64,000 nucleotides of DNA from Roseovarius sp. (GCA_021775255.1 JAJFIA010000010.1:298557-362556), one strand, 5' to 3'; numbered from the stretch's first letter, positions 28,619 through 39,020 are shown. Notes: generated by a model not told the origin, from the sequence alone. A program made the numbers and translations.

Positions 28619-28846
28619 ATGGAAAATACTCCAATAATTGGAGACCTTATTGAGACGCTTAATTGGTTGACCATTACAACCCCATTTTTTGTTGGGTATC
28701 TGGCATATAATTGGGGGAGTACATCAGGCGATGGGCGCGCAATCCCTGCTATCGTTGCGGCGCTAGGTTTCATAGGCCTCGTCGCGATTTGGTATGCACT
28801 TTACCAATGGATAGAGTTTCCGTTTTGGATGAGGTGGTTCAATTGA
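28619..28846 (+). CDS. Small membrane protein of unknown function
   Basis: A 75-residue product with two hydrophobic segments (about 20-37 and 44-62) and a tryptophan-rich end (QWIEFPFWMRWF). It starts 30 bases after sucD with GGGGAAAGC upstream. No family recognised. It is more AT-rich than the suc genes on either side. Confidence 0.5.
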   Translation: MENTPIIGDLIETLNWLTITTPFFVGYLAYNWGSTSGDGRAIPAIVAALGFIGLVAIWYALYQWIEFPFWMRWFN

Positions 28847-28885
28847 TCGTTCTAGCTGATCTTCCCTTCAACCTTCATTCCCTGT

Positions 28886-28953
28886 GTAGGGTGGGTGAAA
28901 CCCACGCCCCGCCGGTGTTGTAACTTGGCGCGCGTGGGTTTCACCCACCCTAC
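28886..28953. repeat. REP pair between sucD and sucA
   Basis: GTAGGGTGGGTGAAACCCACG (28886-28906) and CGTGGGTTTCACCCACCCTAC (28933-28953) are perfect 21-base inverted copies, and each arm is itself a short palindrome (GTGGGT/ACCCAC). The GTAGG foot matches the REPs at the RAYT locus and at 33484-33545. The whole unit can fold as a long hairpin 27 bases before the sucA ATG. Confidence 0.85.
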
Positions 28954-28979
28954 GCTCAAAACAAACTGTAGGTAACATC

Positions 28980-31937
28980 ATGACCGAACAATCCCCCAAC
29001 GACCAGTTTCACGCCTCCAGTTTCCTGCAGGGCCATAATGCCGAATATCTCGAGCAGCTTTATGCCCGATACGCAGGTGACCCGAATGCGGTTGATGAGG
29101 CGTGGCAGGCGTTCTTTGCCCAGATGGGCGATGATGAGATCACCGCCAAACGTGACGCGGAAGGCCCCTCATGGGCCCGCGCCGATTGGCCGCCCGAGCC
29201 GCAGGATGATCTGACCGCTGCCCTGACCGGCCAATACCCCGTTGAGGATGAGATCAAGGAAGCGGGCAAAAAGATTGCCGCCAAGGCCGCCGAGAAGGGC
29301 GTTGAGGTCAGCGACGAGGCGGTCAAACGTGCCGTTCTCGATAGTGTCCGCGCTCTGATGCTGATCCGGGCCTACCGCATCCGTGGCCACCTGATTGCCG
29401 ATCTTGACCCATTAGGCCTGCGCGAAAAAGGCAACCGGCCCGAGCTTGATCCGGCCTCGTATGGCTTCGCGGAAGCCGATCTTGACCGGCCGATTTTCCT
29501 TGATAACGTGCTCGGCCTGCAATTCGCCTCGATCCGCGAAATCCTGGCAATCGTGCGCCGTACCTATTGCGGCACATTTGCCCTGCAATACATGCATATT
29601 TCCGACCCTGAAGAGGCGGGATGGCTGAAGGAACGCATCGAGGGGCTGGGCAAGGAAATCCAATTCACCCGCGAAGGCCGCAAGGCGATCCTGAACAAAA
29701 TGGTCGAGGCCGAGGGGATCGAGAAATACCTGCATGTGAAATACATGGGCACCAAGCGCTTTGGCCTGGATGGCGGCGAAAGCCTGATCCCGGCGATGGA
29801 GCAGATCATCAAGCGCGGCGGCAGCCTTGGCATCGAAGAGATCATCATCGGCATGCCACACCGGGGCCGCCTTTCGGTTCTGGCCAATGTGATGGGCAAG
29901 CCCTACCGCGCCATATTCAACGAATTTCAGGGCGGCAGTTTCAAGCCCGAAGATGTCGATGGCTCGGGCGATGTGAAATATCATCTTGGTGCTTCATCCG
30001 ACCGCGAATTTGACGGCAACAAGGTGCATCTGTCACTCACCGCCAATCCCTCGCATCTTGAGGCGGTCAATCCGGTGGTTCTGGGCAAGGTTCGCGCCAA
30101 GCAGGATCAGTTGAACGATAGTGACCGCACCAAGGTTCTGGGCGTTTTGCTCCACGGTGATGCCGCTTTTGCCGGGCAGGGGGTCATCGCCGAATGCTTT
30201 GGCCTTTCTGGCCTCAAGGGCCATAAAACCGGCGGCACCATGCATATCGTGGTCAACAACCAGATCGGTTTTACCACCGCGCCACATTTCAGCCGCTCCT
30301 CGCCCTATCCCACGGATATCGCGATGATGGTCGAAGCGCCGATATTCCACGTCAATGGTGATGACCCAGAGGCGGTTGTGCATGCCGCCAAAGTGGCCAC
30401 CGAATTCAGGCAGAAATTCCACAAGGATGTGGTGCTTGATATCTTCTGCTACCGGCGGTTTGGCCATAATGAGGGCGATGAGCCGATGTTCACCAACCCG
30501 ATCATGTACAAGAAGATCAAAACCCATAAAACCACGCTCAGCCTTTATACCGAGCGTCTGGTCAAGGACGGCCTGCTGCCCGAGGGCGAAATCGAAGATA
30601 TGAAAACCTCGTTTCAGGCTTTCCTTGCGGATGAGTTTGAAGCGGGCAGCAATTACAAACCCAACAAGGCCGACTGGCTGGATGGCAAATGGTCGCATCT
30701 CGATCGCAAACAGGATAAATACCAGCGCGGCCGAACCTCGGTCAAGCCCACCACATTCAAGCAGATCGGTGCCGCACTGTGCTCCGTGCCCGAAGGCTTT
30801 CCGCTGCATAAAACCGTCGACCGCCTGCTTGCGGCCAAAGCTGAGATGTTCAGCTCAGGTGAAGGCTTTGACTGGGCTACCGCCGAGGCGCTGGCCTTTG
30901 GCAGCCTTTTGACCGAGGGATACCCGGTGCGCCTTTCGGGGCAGGATTGCACCCGCGGCACCTTCAGTCAGCGCCATTCCGGGCTGATCAATCAGGAAAC
31001 CGAAGAGCGCTATTATCCGCTCAATAACATCCGCGCCGGTCAGGCCCGTTTTGAGGTGATCGATTCGATGCTTTCCGAATATGCGGTGCTGGGCTTTGAG
31101 TATGGCTATAGTCTGGCCGAGCCCAATGCCTTGACGCTCTGGGAGGCGCAATTTGGCGATTTTGCCAATGGCGCGCAGATCATGTTTGATCAGTTCATCT
31201 CGTCGGGTGAAGCAAAATGGCTGCGCATGTCGGGCCTTGTCTGCCTGCTGCCGCATGGCTTTGAAGGGCAGGGGCCCGAGCATTCCTCGGCCCGGCTGGA
31301 ACGGTTCCTGACCATGTGCGGCGGTGATAACTGGATTGTGGCCAACTGCACCACGCCGGCAAATTATTTCCATATCCTGCGGCGGCAGATGCACCGGACC
31401 TACCGCAAACCGCTGATCATGATGACGCCGAAATCGCTTCTGCGGCACAAGCTGGCCATAAGCAAAACCGAGGAATTCACCACCGGATCCAGCTTCCACC
31501 GGGTGCTTTGGGATGATGCGCAATATGGCAATTCCGATACCGAACTGATGGATGACAGCAAAATCAGGCGCGTGGTGATGTGCTCAGGAAAAGTGTATTA
31601 CGATCTTCTGGAAGAACGTGATGCGCGCGGCATCAAGGATGTCTATCTCCTGCGGCTTGAACAGTTTTATCCGTTCCCGGCGATCTCGATGGTCAAGGAA
31701 CTTTCGCGCTTCAAATCAGCCGAGATGGTCTGGTGCCAGGAAGAGCCGAAAAATCAGGGCGCGTGGAGCTTTATCGAGCCCAATATCGAATGGGTTCTGT
31801 CGCGCATCAAAGCCAAACACAGCCGCCCGATATATGCCGGCCGTCAGGCTTCGGCCTCGCCCGCCACGGGGCTTGCCAGCCAACACAAAGCCCAACAACA
31901 AGCGCTGGTGGATGCCGCGCTCAGCAGTGAAGGATAA
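28980..31937 (+). CDS. sucA: 2-Oxoglutarate dehydrogenase E1 component
   Basis: The thiamine-diphosphate enzyme that decarboxylates 2-oxoglutarate and passes succinyl to SucB. The 985 residues match the family length. Seen: the short N-terminal E2-binding segment ([17 protein letters not shown]), [19 protein letters not shown], the ThDP site [10 protein letters not shown] with NNQIGFTT, and [10 protein letters not shown] in the transketolase-like C-terminal half. The ATG at 28980 follows GTAGGTAACATC, a weak ribosome site just after the REP hairpin. sucB follows after five bases. Confidence 0.96.
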   Translation: MTEQSPNDQFHASSFLQGHNAEYLEQLYARYAGDPNAVDEAWQAFFAQMGDDEITAKRDAEGPSWARADWPPEPQDDLTAALTGQYPVEDEIKEAGKKIAAKAAEKGVEVSDEAVKRAVLDSVRALMLIRAYRIRGHLIADLDPLGLREKGNRPELDPASYGFAEADLDRPIFLDNVLGLQFASIREILAIVRRTYCGTFALQYMHISDPEEAGWLKERIEGLGKEIQFTREGRKAILNKMVEAEGIEKYLHVKYMGTKRFGLDGGESLIPAMEQIIKRGGSLGIEEIIIGMPHRGRLSVLANVMGKPYRAIFNEFQGGSFKPEDVDGSGDVKYHLGASSDREFDGNKVHLSLTANPSHLEAVNPVVLGKVRAKQDQLNDSDRTKVLGVLLHGDAAFAGQGVIAECFGLSGLKGHKTGGTMHIVVNNQIGFTTAPHFSRSSPYPTDIAMMVEAPIFHVNGDDPEAVVHAAKVATEFRQKFHKDVVLDIFCYRRFGHNEGDEPMFTNPIMYKKIKTHKTTLSLYTERLVKDGLLPEGEIEDMKTSFQAFLADEFEAGSNYKPNKADWLDGKWSHLDRKQDKYQRGRTSVKPTTFKQIGAALCSVPEGFPLHKTVDRLLAAKAEMFSSGEGFDWATAEALAFGSLLTEGYPVRLSGQDCTRGTFSQRHSGLINQETEERYYPLNNIRAGQARFEVIDSMLSEYAVLGFEYGYSLAEPNALTLWEAQFGDFANGAQIMFDQFISSGEAKWLRMSGLVCLLPHGFEGQGPEHSSARLERFLTMCGGDNWIVANCTTPANYFHILRRQMHRTYRKPLIMMTPKSLLRHKLAISKTEEFTTGSSFHRVLWDDAQYGNSDTELMDDSKIRRVVMCSGKVYYDLLEERDARGIKDVYLLRLEQFYPFPAISMVKELSRFKSAEMVWCQEEPKNQGAWSFIEPNIEWVLSRIKAKHSRPIYAGRQASASPATGLASQHKAQQQALVDAALSSEG

Positions 31938-31942
31938 TAATC

Positions 31943-33475
31943 ATGACAACCGAAATTCGCGTCCCCACGCTTGGCGAATCCGTGACCGAGGCCACGGTGG
32001 CCACATGGTTTAAGAAACCCGGCGATCCGGTGGCCGCAGATGAAATGCTGTGCGAGCTGGAAACCGATAAGGTAACGGTCGAAGTGCCTGCGCCCAATGC
32101 GGGCACCATGGGCGATATCATCGCCTCTGAGGGTGAAACCGTGGGCGTCAACGCGCTGCTCGCCACCATCAATGAAGGCACAGGTGCCGCCCCGGCCCCT
32201 GCCGCCAAACCTGCCGCCAAACCCGCCGAGGCGGCGGCGCAAGGGGGCGAGGAGGCCCCCGCCTCAGGCGGCAGCGTTGATGTGATGGTGCCCACATTGG
32301 GCGAATCCGTGACCGAGGCCACGGTCTCGACCTGGTTCAAGAAGGTGGGCGATGCGGTTGCCGCCGATGAAATGCTGTGCGAACTGGAAACCGACAAGGT
32401 TTCCGTCGAAGTCCCGGCTCCCGCCGCCGGCACCCTCACGGAAATCACCGCCGCCGAAGGGGCCACCGTGCAAGCCAACGGCAAACTCGCAGTCCTTTCC
32501 GCATCCGGCTCACCTGCCTCATCGGCCCCCGCCGTGGCCGCCTCGGCTCCGCCCGCCGCCACCGGCAAAGACGTGGAAGATGCGCCCTCGGCCAAGAAAG
32601 CCATGGCCGAGAAGGGCCTGACATCCGATCAGGTTACCGGCACTGGCCGCGATGGAAGGGTGATGAAAGAAGACGTGGCCAAAGCAGCCGCTGCCCCCGT
32701 TGCAGCCCCAGTTTCAGCTTCTGTGCCTGCGGCGGCCGCGCCCGCCCCGCGTGCCCCGATCCCCGCCGATGACGCCGCGCGTGAAGAGCGCGTGCGCATG
32801 ACCCGGCTCAAGCAGACAATGGCCCGCCGCCTGAAAGAGGCGCAGAATACCGCCGCCATATTGACCACCTTCAACGAGGTCGACATGACCGAAATCATGG
32901 CGCTGAGGAACACCTACAAGGCCGAGTTTGAAAAGAAACACGGCGTTCGCATGGGCTTCATGTCGTTTTTCACCAAGGCCTGTTGCCATGCCCTGAAAGA
33001 GATACCCGAGGTAAACGCCGAAATTGACGGCACCGATGTGATTTACAAGAACTACGTGCATATGGGCGTGGCCGCTGGCACGCCCACCGGGCTTGTGGTG
33101 CCGGTGATCCGGGATGTCGACCGGATGTCATTTGCCGAGATTGAAAAAGCCATCACCGAAAAAGGCAAACGCGCCCGCGATGGCAAGCTGACCATGGCCG
33201 ATATGCAGGGCGGCACCTTCACCATCTCAAACGGCGGTGTTTACGGCTCATTGATGACCGCGCCCATTCTGAACCCGCCGCAATCGGGCATTCTGGGCAT
33301 GGCCAAGATCATGGACCGCCCGGTGGCGATCAACGGCGAGGTAGTGATCCGCCCGATGATGTATCTGTCACTTTCCTACGATCACCGGATTGTCGATGGC
33401 AAAGGGGCTGTGACATTTCTTGTCCGGGTCAAAGACGCGCTGGAAGATCCGCGGCGGTTGTTGATGGATTTGTGA
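31943..33475 (+). CDS. sucB: Dihydrolipoamide succinyltransferase (E2) with two lipoyl domains
   Basis: The core enzyme of the 2-oxoglutarate dehydrogenase complex. The 510 residues contain two lipoyl domains (about 1-78 and 112-188) with lysines K43 and K152 in ETDKV. Next come alanine/proline linkers, an E1/E3-binding domain (about 215-250) and a catalytic domain ending in [13 protein letters not shown], which has the catalytic histidine. Most bacterial SucB proteins have one lipoyl domain, so the two look like an internal duplication; their DNA is still closely similar. ATG at 31943 with AAGGATAA upstream. Confidence 0.95.
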   Translation: MTTEIRVPTLGESVTEATVATWFKKPGDPVAADEMLCELETDKVTVEVPAPNAGTMGDIIASEGETVGVNALLATINEGTGAAPAPAAKPAAKPAEAAAQGGEEAPASGGSVDVMVPTLGESVTEATVSTWFKKVGDAVAADEMLCELETDKVSVEVPAPAAGTLTEITAAEGATVQANGKLAVLSASGSPASSAPAVAASAPPAATGKDVEDAPSAKKAMAEKGLTSDQVTGTGRDGRVMKEDVAKAAAAPVAAPVSASVPAAAAPAPRAPIPADDAAREERVRMTRLKQTMARRLKEAQNTAAILTTFNEVDMTEIMALRNTYKAEFEKKHGVRMGFMSFFTKACCHALKEIPEVNAEIDGTDVIYKNYVHMGVAAGTPTGLVVPVIRDVDRMSFAEIEKAITEKGKRARDGKLTMADMQGGTFTISNGGVYGSLMTAPILNPPQSGILGMAKIMDRPVAINGEVVIRPMMYLSLSYDHRIVDGKGAVTFLVRVKDALEDPRRLLMDL

Positions 33476-33483
33476 CCGGGCAA

Positions 33484-33545
33484 GGGTGGGTTGCACCCAC
33501 CCTACAAATTGTTGCTCACCCAATGTAGGGTGGATGCAACCCACC
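33484..33545. repeat. REP pair between sucB and lpd
   Basis: GGGTGGGTTGCACCCACCCTAC (33484-33505) and GTAGGGTGGATGCAACCCACC (33525-33545) are inverted copies with one or two mismatches, separated by 19 bases. Same foot and stem type as the sucD-sucA pair. It fills most of the 93-base gap before lpd. Confidence 0.85.
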
Positions 33546-33568
33546 ATGCGATATAAAGGACAAATATC

Positions 33569-34957
33569 ATGTCAAACTATGACGTCATCATCATCGGCGC
33601 GGGCCCCGGCGGCTATGTCTGCGCCATTCGTTGCGCGCAGCTTGGCCTGAAAACGGCGGTGGTCGAGGGCCGCGAAACATTGGGTGGCACCTGTCTTAAT
33701 GTGGGGTGCATCCCCTCGAAGGCGCTCTTGCATGCGTCGCACATGCTGCATGAGGCCGAGCATAATTTCGTCAAGATGGGCCTCAAGGGTAAATCCCCTT
33801 CGGTCGACTGGAAAGAGATGCTTGCCTATAAGGATGATGTTATCGGGCAAAACACCAAAGGCATCGAATTTCTGTTTAAAAAGAACAAGGTGGATTGGCT
33901 CAAGGGCTGGGGATCCATCCCCGCGCCGGGGCAGGTCAAGGTCGGCGAAGAGGTCCACGAGGCTAAAAATATCATCATCGCCACAGGCTCGGACGTGGCC
34001 AAACTGCCGGGCGTTGAGGTGGATGAAAAAATCGTTGTGTCCTCTACCGGCGCGCTGGCCTTGTCCAAGGTGCCAAAGAAAATGGTTGTGATTGGCGCCG
34101 GGGTCATCGGGCTTGAACTGGGCAGCGTCTATGCGCGTCTGGGATCGGATGTCACTGTGGTGGAGTTTTTGGATGCTGTCACGCCGGGCATGGATGCCGA
34201 AGTGCAGAAAACCGTTCAGAGAATGCTCAAGAAACAAGGTCTCAAGTTCATAATGGGCGCGGCAGTGCAAAAGGTCGAGGCCACCAAGACCAAGGCCAAG
34301 GTGACGTATAAACTGCGCAAGGACGACAGCGAGGCGCAGCTTGACGCCGATATCGTGTTGCTGGCCACCGGCCGGGTGCCCTTCACCGACGGGCTGGGCC
34401 TTGAGGCGCTGGGCGTGAACATGGCCAAGCGTGGCCAGATTGAAACCGATGACCACTGGCAGACCAATGTCAAAGGCATTTATGCGATTGGCGATGCCAT
34501 TGACGGCCCGATGCTGGCGCATAAGGCCGAGGATGAGGGCATGGCGGTGGCCGAGGTGGTTGCGGGCAAGCACGGCCATGTCAATTACGGTGTCATTCCC
34601 GGTGTGATCTATATCCATCCGGAAGTGGCCAGCGTGGGCGCCACCGAACAGGCGCTGAAAGAGGAGGGCCGGGCCTATAAAGCGGGCAAGTTTTCCTTCA
34701 TGGGCAATGCCCGCGCCAAGGCGGTGTTTGCCGGGGAAGGCTTTGTTAAAATTCTGGCGGATGCGGAAACCGACCGCATTTTAGGTGCGCATATCATCGG
34801 CCCGGCGGCGGGCGATCTTATTCATGAGGTCTGCGTGGCGATGGAATTTGGCGCCTCGGCGCAGGATCTGGCGCTCACCTGTCATGCCCACCCCACCTAT
34901 TCCGAAGCCGTGCGCGAGGCTGCATTGGCTTGTGGTGACGGGGCGATACACGCCTGA
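33569..34957 (+). CDS. lpd: Dihydrolipoamide dehydrogenase (E3)
   Basis: This flavoprotein reoxidises the lipoyl groups of 2-oxoglutarate dehydrogenase and possibly of the glycine cleavage system. The 462-residue product has FAD loop [13 protein letters not shown], the redox pair C42/C47 in [13 protein letters not shown], the NAD motif [18 protein letters not shown] and the C-terminal [15 protein letters not shown] with the catalytic His-Glu pair. It ends the TCA block and converges with the PPOX gene. Confidence 0.96.
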   Translation: MSNYDVIIIGAGPGGYVCAIRCAQLGLKTAVVEGRETLGGTCLNVGCIPSKALLHASHMLHEAEHNFVKMGLKGKSPSVDWKEMLAYKDDVIGQNTKGIEFLFKKNKVDWLKGWGSIPAPGQVKVGEEVHEAKNIIIATGSDVAKLPGVEVDEKIVVSSTGALALSKVPKKMVVIGAGVIGLELGSVYARLGSDVTVVEFLDAVTPGMDAEVQKTVQRMLKKQGLKFIMGAAVQKVEATKTKAKVTYKLRKDDSEAQLDADIVLLATGRVPFTDGLGLEALGVNMAKRGQIETDDHWQTNVKGIYAIGDAIDGPMLAHKAEDEGMAVAEVVAGKHGHVNYGVIPGVIYIHPEVASVGATEQALKEEGRAYKAGKFSFMGNARAKAVFAGEGFVKILADAETDRILGAHIIGPAAGDLIHEVCVAMEFGASAQDLALTCHAHPTYSEAVREAALACGDGAIHA

Positions 34958-34976
34958 GCAAAACCCAGCGTTAAAG

Positions 34977-35011
34977 AGTATTTATGCCTCCGGCGGGGAT
35001 ATTTCGGGCCA
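34977..35011. repeat. Dispersed element, copy A3
   Basis: AGTATTTATGCCTCCGGCGGGGATATTTCGGGCCAGAAGAAA in the gap between converging lpd and the PPOX gene. It is nearly identical, in reverse orientation, to the copy at 50479-50511. Confidence 0.7.
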
Positions 35012-35058
35012 GAAGAAACGAGGCAGCCTGTCAGGGCTGATGAGTGGGCCCGGGGCAA

Positions 35059-35661
35059 TTACCACATGGTCTTTTCTGCGCGGGCACCCCATGCGGCGTC
35101 ATAATGGCTGCCGCCTTCTTCGCCCGCTGTCATCTCTGACAATATCTCGCCGGCTGAGGGCAGGCCTTCACTGTCATCGCGGGCCCAGAGGCCGGCGCGC
35201 ATCGGCGCGCGGGCGCATTGGGTGTATATCTCGGATATGGCAATGATGATCACCGTAGCGGGCAGGCGGGTTTTGCGTTCAAATCTGGCACGAAGGGCGC
35301 TGTCAGTAGTCAGTTTCGCAATGCCATTCACCCGTACAACCGTATTTGACCCGGGCACCATGAACAACAGCGATATGCGCCCGTCCGTCACGATGTTGCG
35401 CAAGGTATCCAGCCGGTTATTGCCGCGCCAGTCGGGCAGGGCGAGGGTTTGCGCGTCAAGCTCTGTCACCACCGGGCCTGCGTCGCCGCGCGGGCTGCCA
35501 TCGGTGCCATCCGGGCCGGCGGTGGATATTATGCAAAACCGCGAGGTATTGATCCATTTGCGGTAAAGCGGCGTGAGGCGGGTGGCCACTTTGCGCAGGG
35601 AGGCACTGCCCGGTGTGCCGTAAAGCGCCTCAAGCGTGGTTATGTCCTCAATCCACCGCAT
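35059..35661 (-). CDS. PPOX-class FMN-binding protein (DR_2398/MSMEG_1061 type)
   Basis: The 200-residue product resembles the pyridoxamine-phosphate-oxidase-like flavoproteins: a split-barrel body with FCIISTAGPDGTDGSPRGD, LPDWRGNNRLDTLRNI and ISLLFMVPG, plus a C-terminal IYTQCARAPMRAGLW. This sub-family is predicted to bind FMN or a related flavin; the substrate is unknown. The ATG at 35661 overlaps the 3' end of plsC by 14 bases, so the two genes are coupled. A TTG at 35670 is an alternative. Confidence 0.75.
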   Translation of the reverse strand: MRWIEDITTLEALYGTPGSASLRKVATRLTPLYRKWINTSRFCIISTAGPDGTDGSPRGDAGPVVTELDAQTLALPDWRGNNRLDTLRNIVTDGRISLLFMVPGSNTVVRVNGIAKLTTDSALRARFERKTRLPATVIIIAISEIYTQCARAPMRAGLWARDDSEGLPSAGEILSEMTAGEEGGSHYDAAWGARAEKTMW

Positions 35662-36388
35662 CAACGTCAAACCCCGCTTCGGCCATCAACGCATCCGAGG
35701 CCGTCTCGACCTCGTCTTCCAGCCGTTTCATGAATGTGTTTTTTTCCAGCCCCGCCTCAATTCTCGGCAAAAATTCAACCACCGCCAGCCCCGGCTTGCG
35801 GTAAATCCCGTGGCGCGGCCAGAACACGCCGACATTGGTGGCCGCAGGCACACAATCCTGGCCCAGTTGTTCATAAAGCACGCCCACCCCCACCTTGTAT
35901 TGGGATTTGACCCCCGGCGCGATGCGGGTACCTTGCGGGAAGATAATCAACTGGCCCGGTTTGGCTGTGCCACGTTCAACATCGGCCACCATCTTCTTGA
36001 TGGCTTTGCCGCGTTTACCGCGATTAACCGCGATACAGCCGATTTTAAGCGCATATTGGCCAATCACCGGCGCCCACATCAGCTCGCGTTTCATGATGAA
36101 TTTACCGGCGGGCAGCGCGCCAAAAATCAGCAATATATCAAGAAAACTCTGGTGTTTTGAGGCGATCATTACGGCATCTGTTGGAGGCTTGCCGCGTATT
36201 TCCGTCCGCAGGCCAACCATCCATCCCGCTGTCCAGCGGACCCAGCGGCAATAGGTTTTGCACGCCAGCAAAGCCCCCCGGCGGCTGAAAATGGCCCAGG
36301 GGAAAAACACGATGCCGATCAAGGGCATCATCAGATACATCTGAGCGATGAAGATCAGCGAGCGCAGCCATTGCACAGCATATTTCAT
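35648..36388 (-). CDS. plsC: 1-Acylglycerol-3-phosphate acyltransferase
   Basis: PlsC adds the second acyl chain to lysophosphatidic acid at the inner membrane. The 246-residue product has a hydrophobic N-terminus, the catalytic KHQSFLD (HX4D) and the substrate motif FPQGTR. AAGGAG lies eight bases before the ATG at 36388. That ATG overlaps the ftsX stop as ATGA, so it is probably translated with ftsEX. The earlier in-frame start (36481) lies inside ftsX and is rejected. Confidence 0.92.
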   Translation of the reverse strand: MKYAVQWLRSLIFIAQMYLMMPLIGIVFFPWAIFSRRGALLACKTYCRWVRWTAGWMVGLRTEIRGKPPTDAVMIASKHQSFLDILLIFGALPAGKFIMKRELMWAPVIGQYALKIGCIAVNRGKRGKAIKKMVADVERGTAKPGQLIIFPQGTRIAPGVKSQYKVGVGVLYEQLGQDCVPAATNVGVFWPRHGIYRKPGLAVVEFLPRIEAGLEKNTFMKRLEDEVETASDALMAEAGFDVDAVD

Positions 36389-37287
36389 GGCATCTCCTTC
36401 AAGGTTTTGCGCGCCGCACCGCGCGTGGCAACAAAGCCTGCGAAAGCGGCCAATGGCGGGATGATCAGCGGGATGAGCCAATGAAGCCCCTGAAATCCCA
36501 GACCTGTCAAAAATCCGCCACCCGGATCAGCCGCGGGCAGCATGGCAATCGCCCCGCATCCCAATGCCACCCCAAGCACGGCACCGATGAATGAACGCCA
36601 TGTAAACCGGCGCATAAAAGCGCGTGCGATATAGCTGTCGCGCGCACCCACCAGCCGCAGAACCGAGATAACCTGAGCATTGGCCGCAAGGGCGGCTTTG
36701 GCGGCAAGGGTGATCATTGCCGCCGTAGCCCCGCCAATCAGCAGAAGCGACAGCCATCCCAATAACCGCAACCGTGCTGCCGCCTGCACCAATGGCCTGC
36801 GCCAGCGGGTGTGATCATCGAGCACAGCGCCGGGCACTTCCGCCGCCAGCCGCAGGCGCAGACCCATGGCATCAAATCCCTCGCCCTCTTCGATGATCTC
36901 GATCAATTGCGGGATCGGCAGGGCATCAATCGCCAGGCCGGGGCCAAACCACGGCTCCAGCAAGGCGCTCTGCTCATCGGCATCCAATGCCCGGGCGCGG
37001 GCCACACCCTTGGTGGTTTTCAAAAGCTTCAGCGCCGTCTCGGTCTGGGCGGCCATCTGACCGGCGGGGGCGGAAATCCGCACGGTCGAGCTGCGCGCGA
37101 GCTCACTGCCCCAGCGCTCGGCCAATCGCCCTGTGGCCAGCGACAACGCCAGCGCAAACACTGCCAGAAATGCCATGGCCGCCGCGCTGAACAGCGTCAG
37201 CCAGACAGTAAACCCGGTGGGCGGCACAACCCGCGCCGCCTGAGGATCGCCAGCGATGAAATGCACAAGGCTCGCGCGCAGGCTCAT
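36385..37287 (-). CDS. ftsX: Cell-division protein FtsX
   Basis: FtsX is the membrane partner of FtsE, controlling septal peptidoglycan hydrolases. The 300 residues have one N-terminal membrane helix (about 28-52), a periplasmic domain to about 170, and three more helices, the normal four-helix layout. LRLVGARDSYIARAF is the conserved cytoplasmic coupling segment. It begins four bases inside the 3' end of ftsE and is followed by plsC with an ATGA overlap. Confidence 0.87.
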   Translation of the reverse strand: MSLRASLVHFIAGDPQAARVVPPTGFTVWLTLFSAAAMAFLAVFALALSLATGRLAERWGSELARSSTVRISAPAGQMAAQTETALKLLKTTKGVARARALDADEQSALLEPWFGPGLAIDALPIPQLIEIIEEGEGFDAMGLRLRLAAEVPGAVLDDHTRWRRPLVQAAARLRLLGWLSLLLIGGATAAMITLAAKAALAANAQVISVLRLVGARDSYIARAFMRRFTWRSFIGAVLGVALGCGAIAMLPAADPGGGFLTGLGFQGLHWLIPLIIPPLAAFAGFVATRGAARKTLKEMP

Positions 37288-37961
37288 AAATCCGCCCCCG
37301 CCAGGTGCAACCGCCGCTTTGATATTCGCAACACCCGCGCCTGTACCTGTGTCTTGACCGCCCGGATCAGCGCCAGATCATGGGTGGCGATCAAAATCGT
37401 GCGGCCCATCTGATTAAGCTCGATCAGCAGCCTGAGCAGGCGCTGTGACATTTCCCAGTCGATATTGCCGGTCGGTTCATCCGCCAGCACCACATCGGGC
37501 GACATGATCACCGCCCTTGCCAGCGCCGCACGTTGCCGTTCGCCACCGGAAAGCTCGGGCGGCAAGGCCCCGGCGCGCGGGCTCAGGCCAACCCAGTTGA
37601 TCAGCTCTTTCAGGTTGGCCGATTGCTTCAGGTCATCGCGGCCGGAAACCATCAGCGGCAATGAGATGTTTTCCGCCACCGACAAATGATCCAGAAATTG
37701 GCAATCCTGATGCACCACGCCAATTCTGCGCCGGATCAATGCCAGGTCATCGCGGCTCATCCCCCGCACATCTTCCTCAAACAGCGTCACCTGCCCTGAT
37801 GTGGCGGTCAGCGCGCCATAACACAGCTTCATCAATGTGGTTTTGCCCGATCCGGACGGCCCGGTCAGGAAGTGAAACGAGCCCGGTTGCAATTTCAGAG
37901 TGATATCGCTCAGCAATTCGCCACCGCCGTAACTATAGGCCACATTTTCCAAATTGATCAC
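37284..37961 (-). CDS. ftsE: Cell-division ATP-binding protein FtsE
   Basis: The ABC ATPase of the FtsEX complex, about 225 residues. Seen: Walker A GPSGSGKTT, Q-loop VVHQDCQFLDHLSVAEN, signature ELSGGERQRAALARA and Walker B VVLADEPTGNID. I place the start at the GTG at 37961 (INLENVAYSYGGG), which matches the usual FtsE N-terminus and has GGGGAA upstream; an ATG at 38015 would add 18 residues with no ribosome site. Divergent from the zinc-ribbon gene with about 170 bases between. Confidence 0.9.
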   Translation of the reverse strand: MINLENVAYSYGGGELLSDITLKLQPGSFHFLTGPSGSGKTTLMKLCYGALTATSGQVTLFEEDVRGMSRDDLALIRRRIGVVHQDCQFLDHLSVAENISLPLMVSGRDDLKQSANLKELINWVGLSPRAGALPPELSGGERQRAALARAVIMSPDVVLADEPTGNIDWEMSQRLLRLLIELNQMGRTILIATHDLALIRAVKTQVQARVLRISKRRLHLAGADL

Positions 37962-38128
37962 AGGCCGTTCCCCAAATACAACAATTTCAGCCTTTGAATG
38001 CCTCACAAGCGGCATATGTGCAATCTTTACTATTCTGTTTTTCTTTGCGCTTTTATTTGTATGTGCGTAAACATTAACGTGAGAGCAGTTAACAAAACAA
38101 AACAAAAAAGCTGATAACAGGGTGCTAC

Positions 38129-38812
38129 ATGAAGCTGATATGCCCAAAATGCCAGGCGCAATATGAAATACCGGATGTGGCGATACCGGATACGGGTCGC
38201 GATGTGCAATGCGCGAACTGCAATGAAACCTGGTTTCAGGAACATCCCAATGCCAAGCCCCCGACCGGCCCTGATGCGGCGGTTGTTGATGCAAAGCCCG
38301 GTGATCCCAAAGACGGTGATCCCAAAGCCAGCGATCCCAAAGCAGAGCCGGAATTGCCCCGCCGCGAGCTTTCGCCGGCTGTTACCGATATCCTGCGTCA
38401 GGAAGCCGCCCGTGAGAAAGAGGCACGCGATGCAAAAGCAAAAGAATTGGCTGAAAGCTCGAAAGCCCCTTCAGCAGATGCGCGTCCGGGCCGTGATCGT
38501 CTGCCGGAAATTTCTGAAATTGATGTAAACAATCCCCGCCTCAATCCCCGCCCCGAGGCTGAGGAAGCTGAGGATCTTGTATTTGATGTAGATACCGAAC
38601 CCCCCGAGGTGCAGCGTAAAACCGGCTTTAAGCGCGGGTTTTCCATTATTGTTCTGCTCATGGGGCTGGCGTTGCTGGTTTATGTGTTTGCACAGCCACT
38701 ATCGCAGAAATACCCAAGCCTGTATGAGCCTTTGCTGGCCTATGTGAATGCCGTCAATTCAGGCCGCGTATGGCTGAATGACCTGATTTCGGGGTTAATG
38801 GGAAAAACCTGA
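38129..38812 (+). CDS. Zinc-ribbon membrane protein (MJ0042 finger)
   Basis: The N-terminus carries a zinc ribbon with C5, C8, C28 and C31 (LICPKCQAQYEIPDVAIP, VQCANCNETWFQ), the MJ0042/TIGR02098 type often found at the N-terminus of alphaproteobacterial membrane proteins. A charged, disordered middle (about 40-165) contains three 15-base tandem repeats coding G/S-DPKxx at about 38299-38343. One membrane helix (about 168-187) and a short C-terminal tail follow. 227 residues, start ATG 38129. Its position beside ftsE suggests an envelope role, which is not proven. Confidence 0.75.
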   Translation: MKLICPKCQAQYEIPDVAIPDTGRDVQCANCNETWFQEHPNAKPPTGPDAAVVDAKPGDPKDGDPKASDPKAEPELPRRELSPAVTDILRQEAAREKEARDAKAKELAESSKAPSADARPGRDRLPEISEIDVNNPRLNPRPEAEEAEDLVFDVDTEPPEVQRKTGFKRGFSIIVLLMGLALLVYVFAQPLSQKYPSLYEPLLAYVNAVNSGRVWLNDLISGLMGKT

Positions 38813-38984
38813 ATTTCAGCAAAATGTCCGGTATCCACCTCTCGGCAGTCCTAATGTGCATTGCCGGGAGTCGATCTGTGCGGGTGCGGTTTATTATGTT
38901 TCGGTAAGTCAAAGAGATGGTTGCTTAATCCGTAAATGTGATCAACTATCGCAATATTTGTTGTATCAATCATGGTATTATTAT

Positions 38985-39002
38985 ATTGACTCACCAGTCA
39001 AT
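38985..39002. promoter_or_regulatory. TetR-type operator upstream of the ABC transporter
   Basis: ATTGACT-CACC-AGTCAAT is a perfect seven-base inverted repeat ending 19 bases before the binding-protein ATG. This size and the TTGACT half-site resemble operators of TetR-family repressors such as BetI that control betaine and choline genes. No tetR gene is in the window, so the regulator is elsewhere. Confidence 0.6.
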
Positions 39003-39020
39003 AAAAATGGGAGAATCGTT

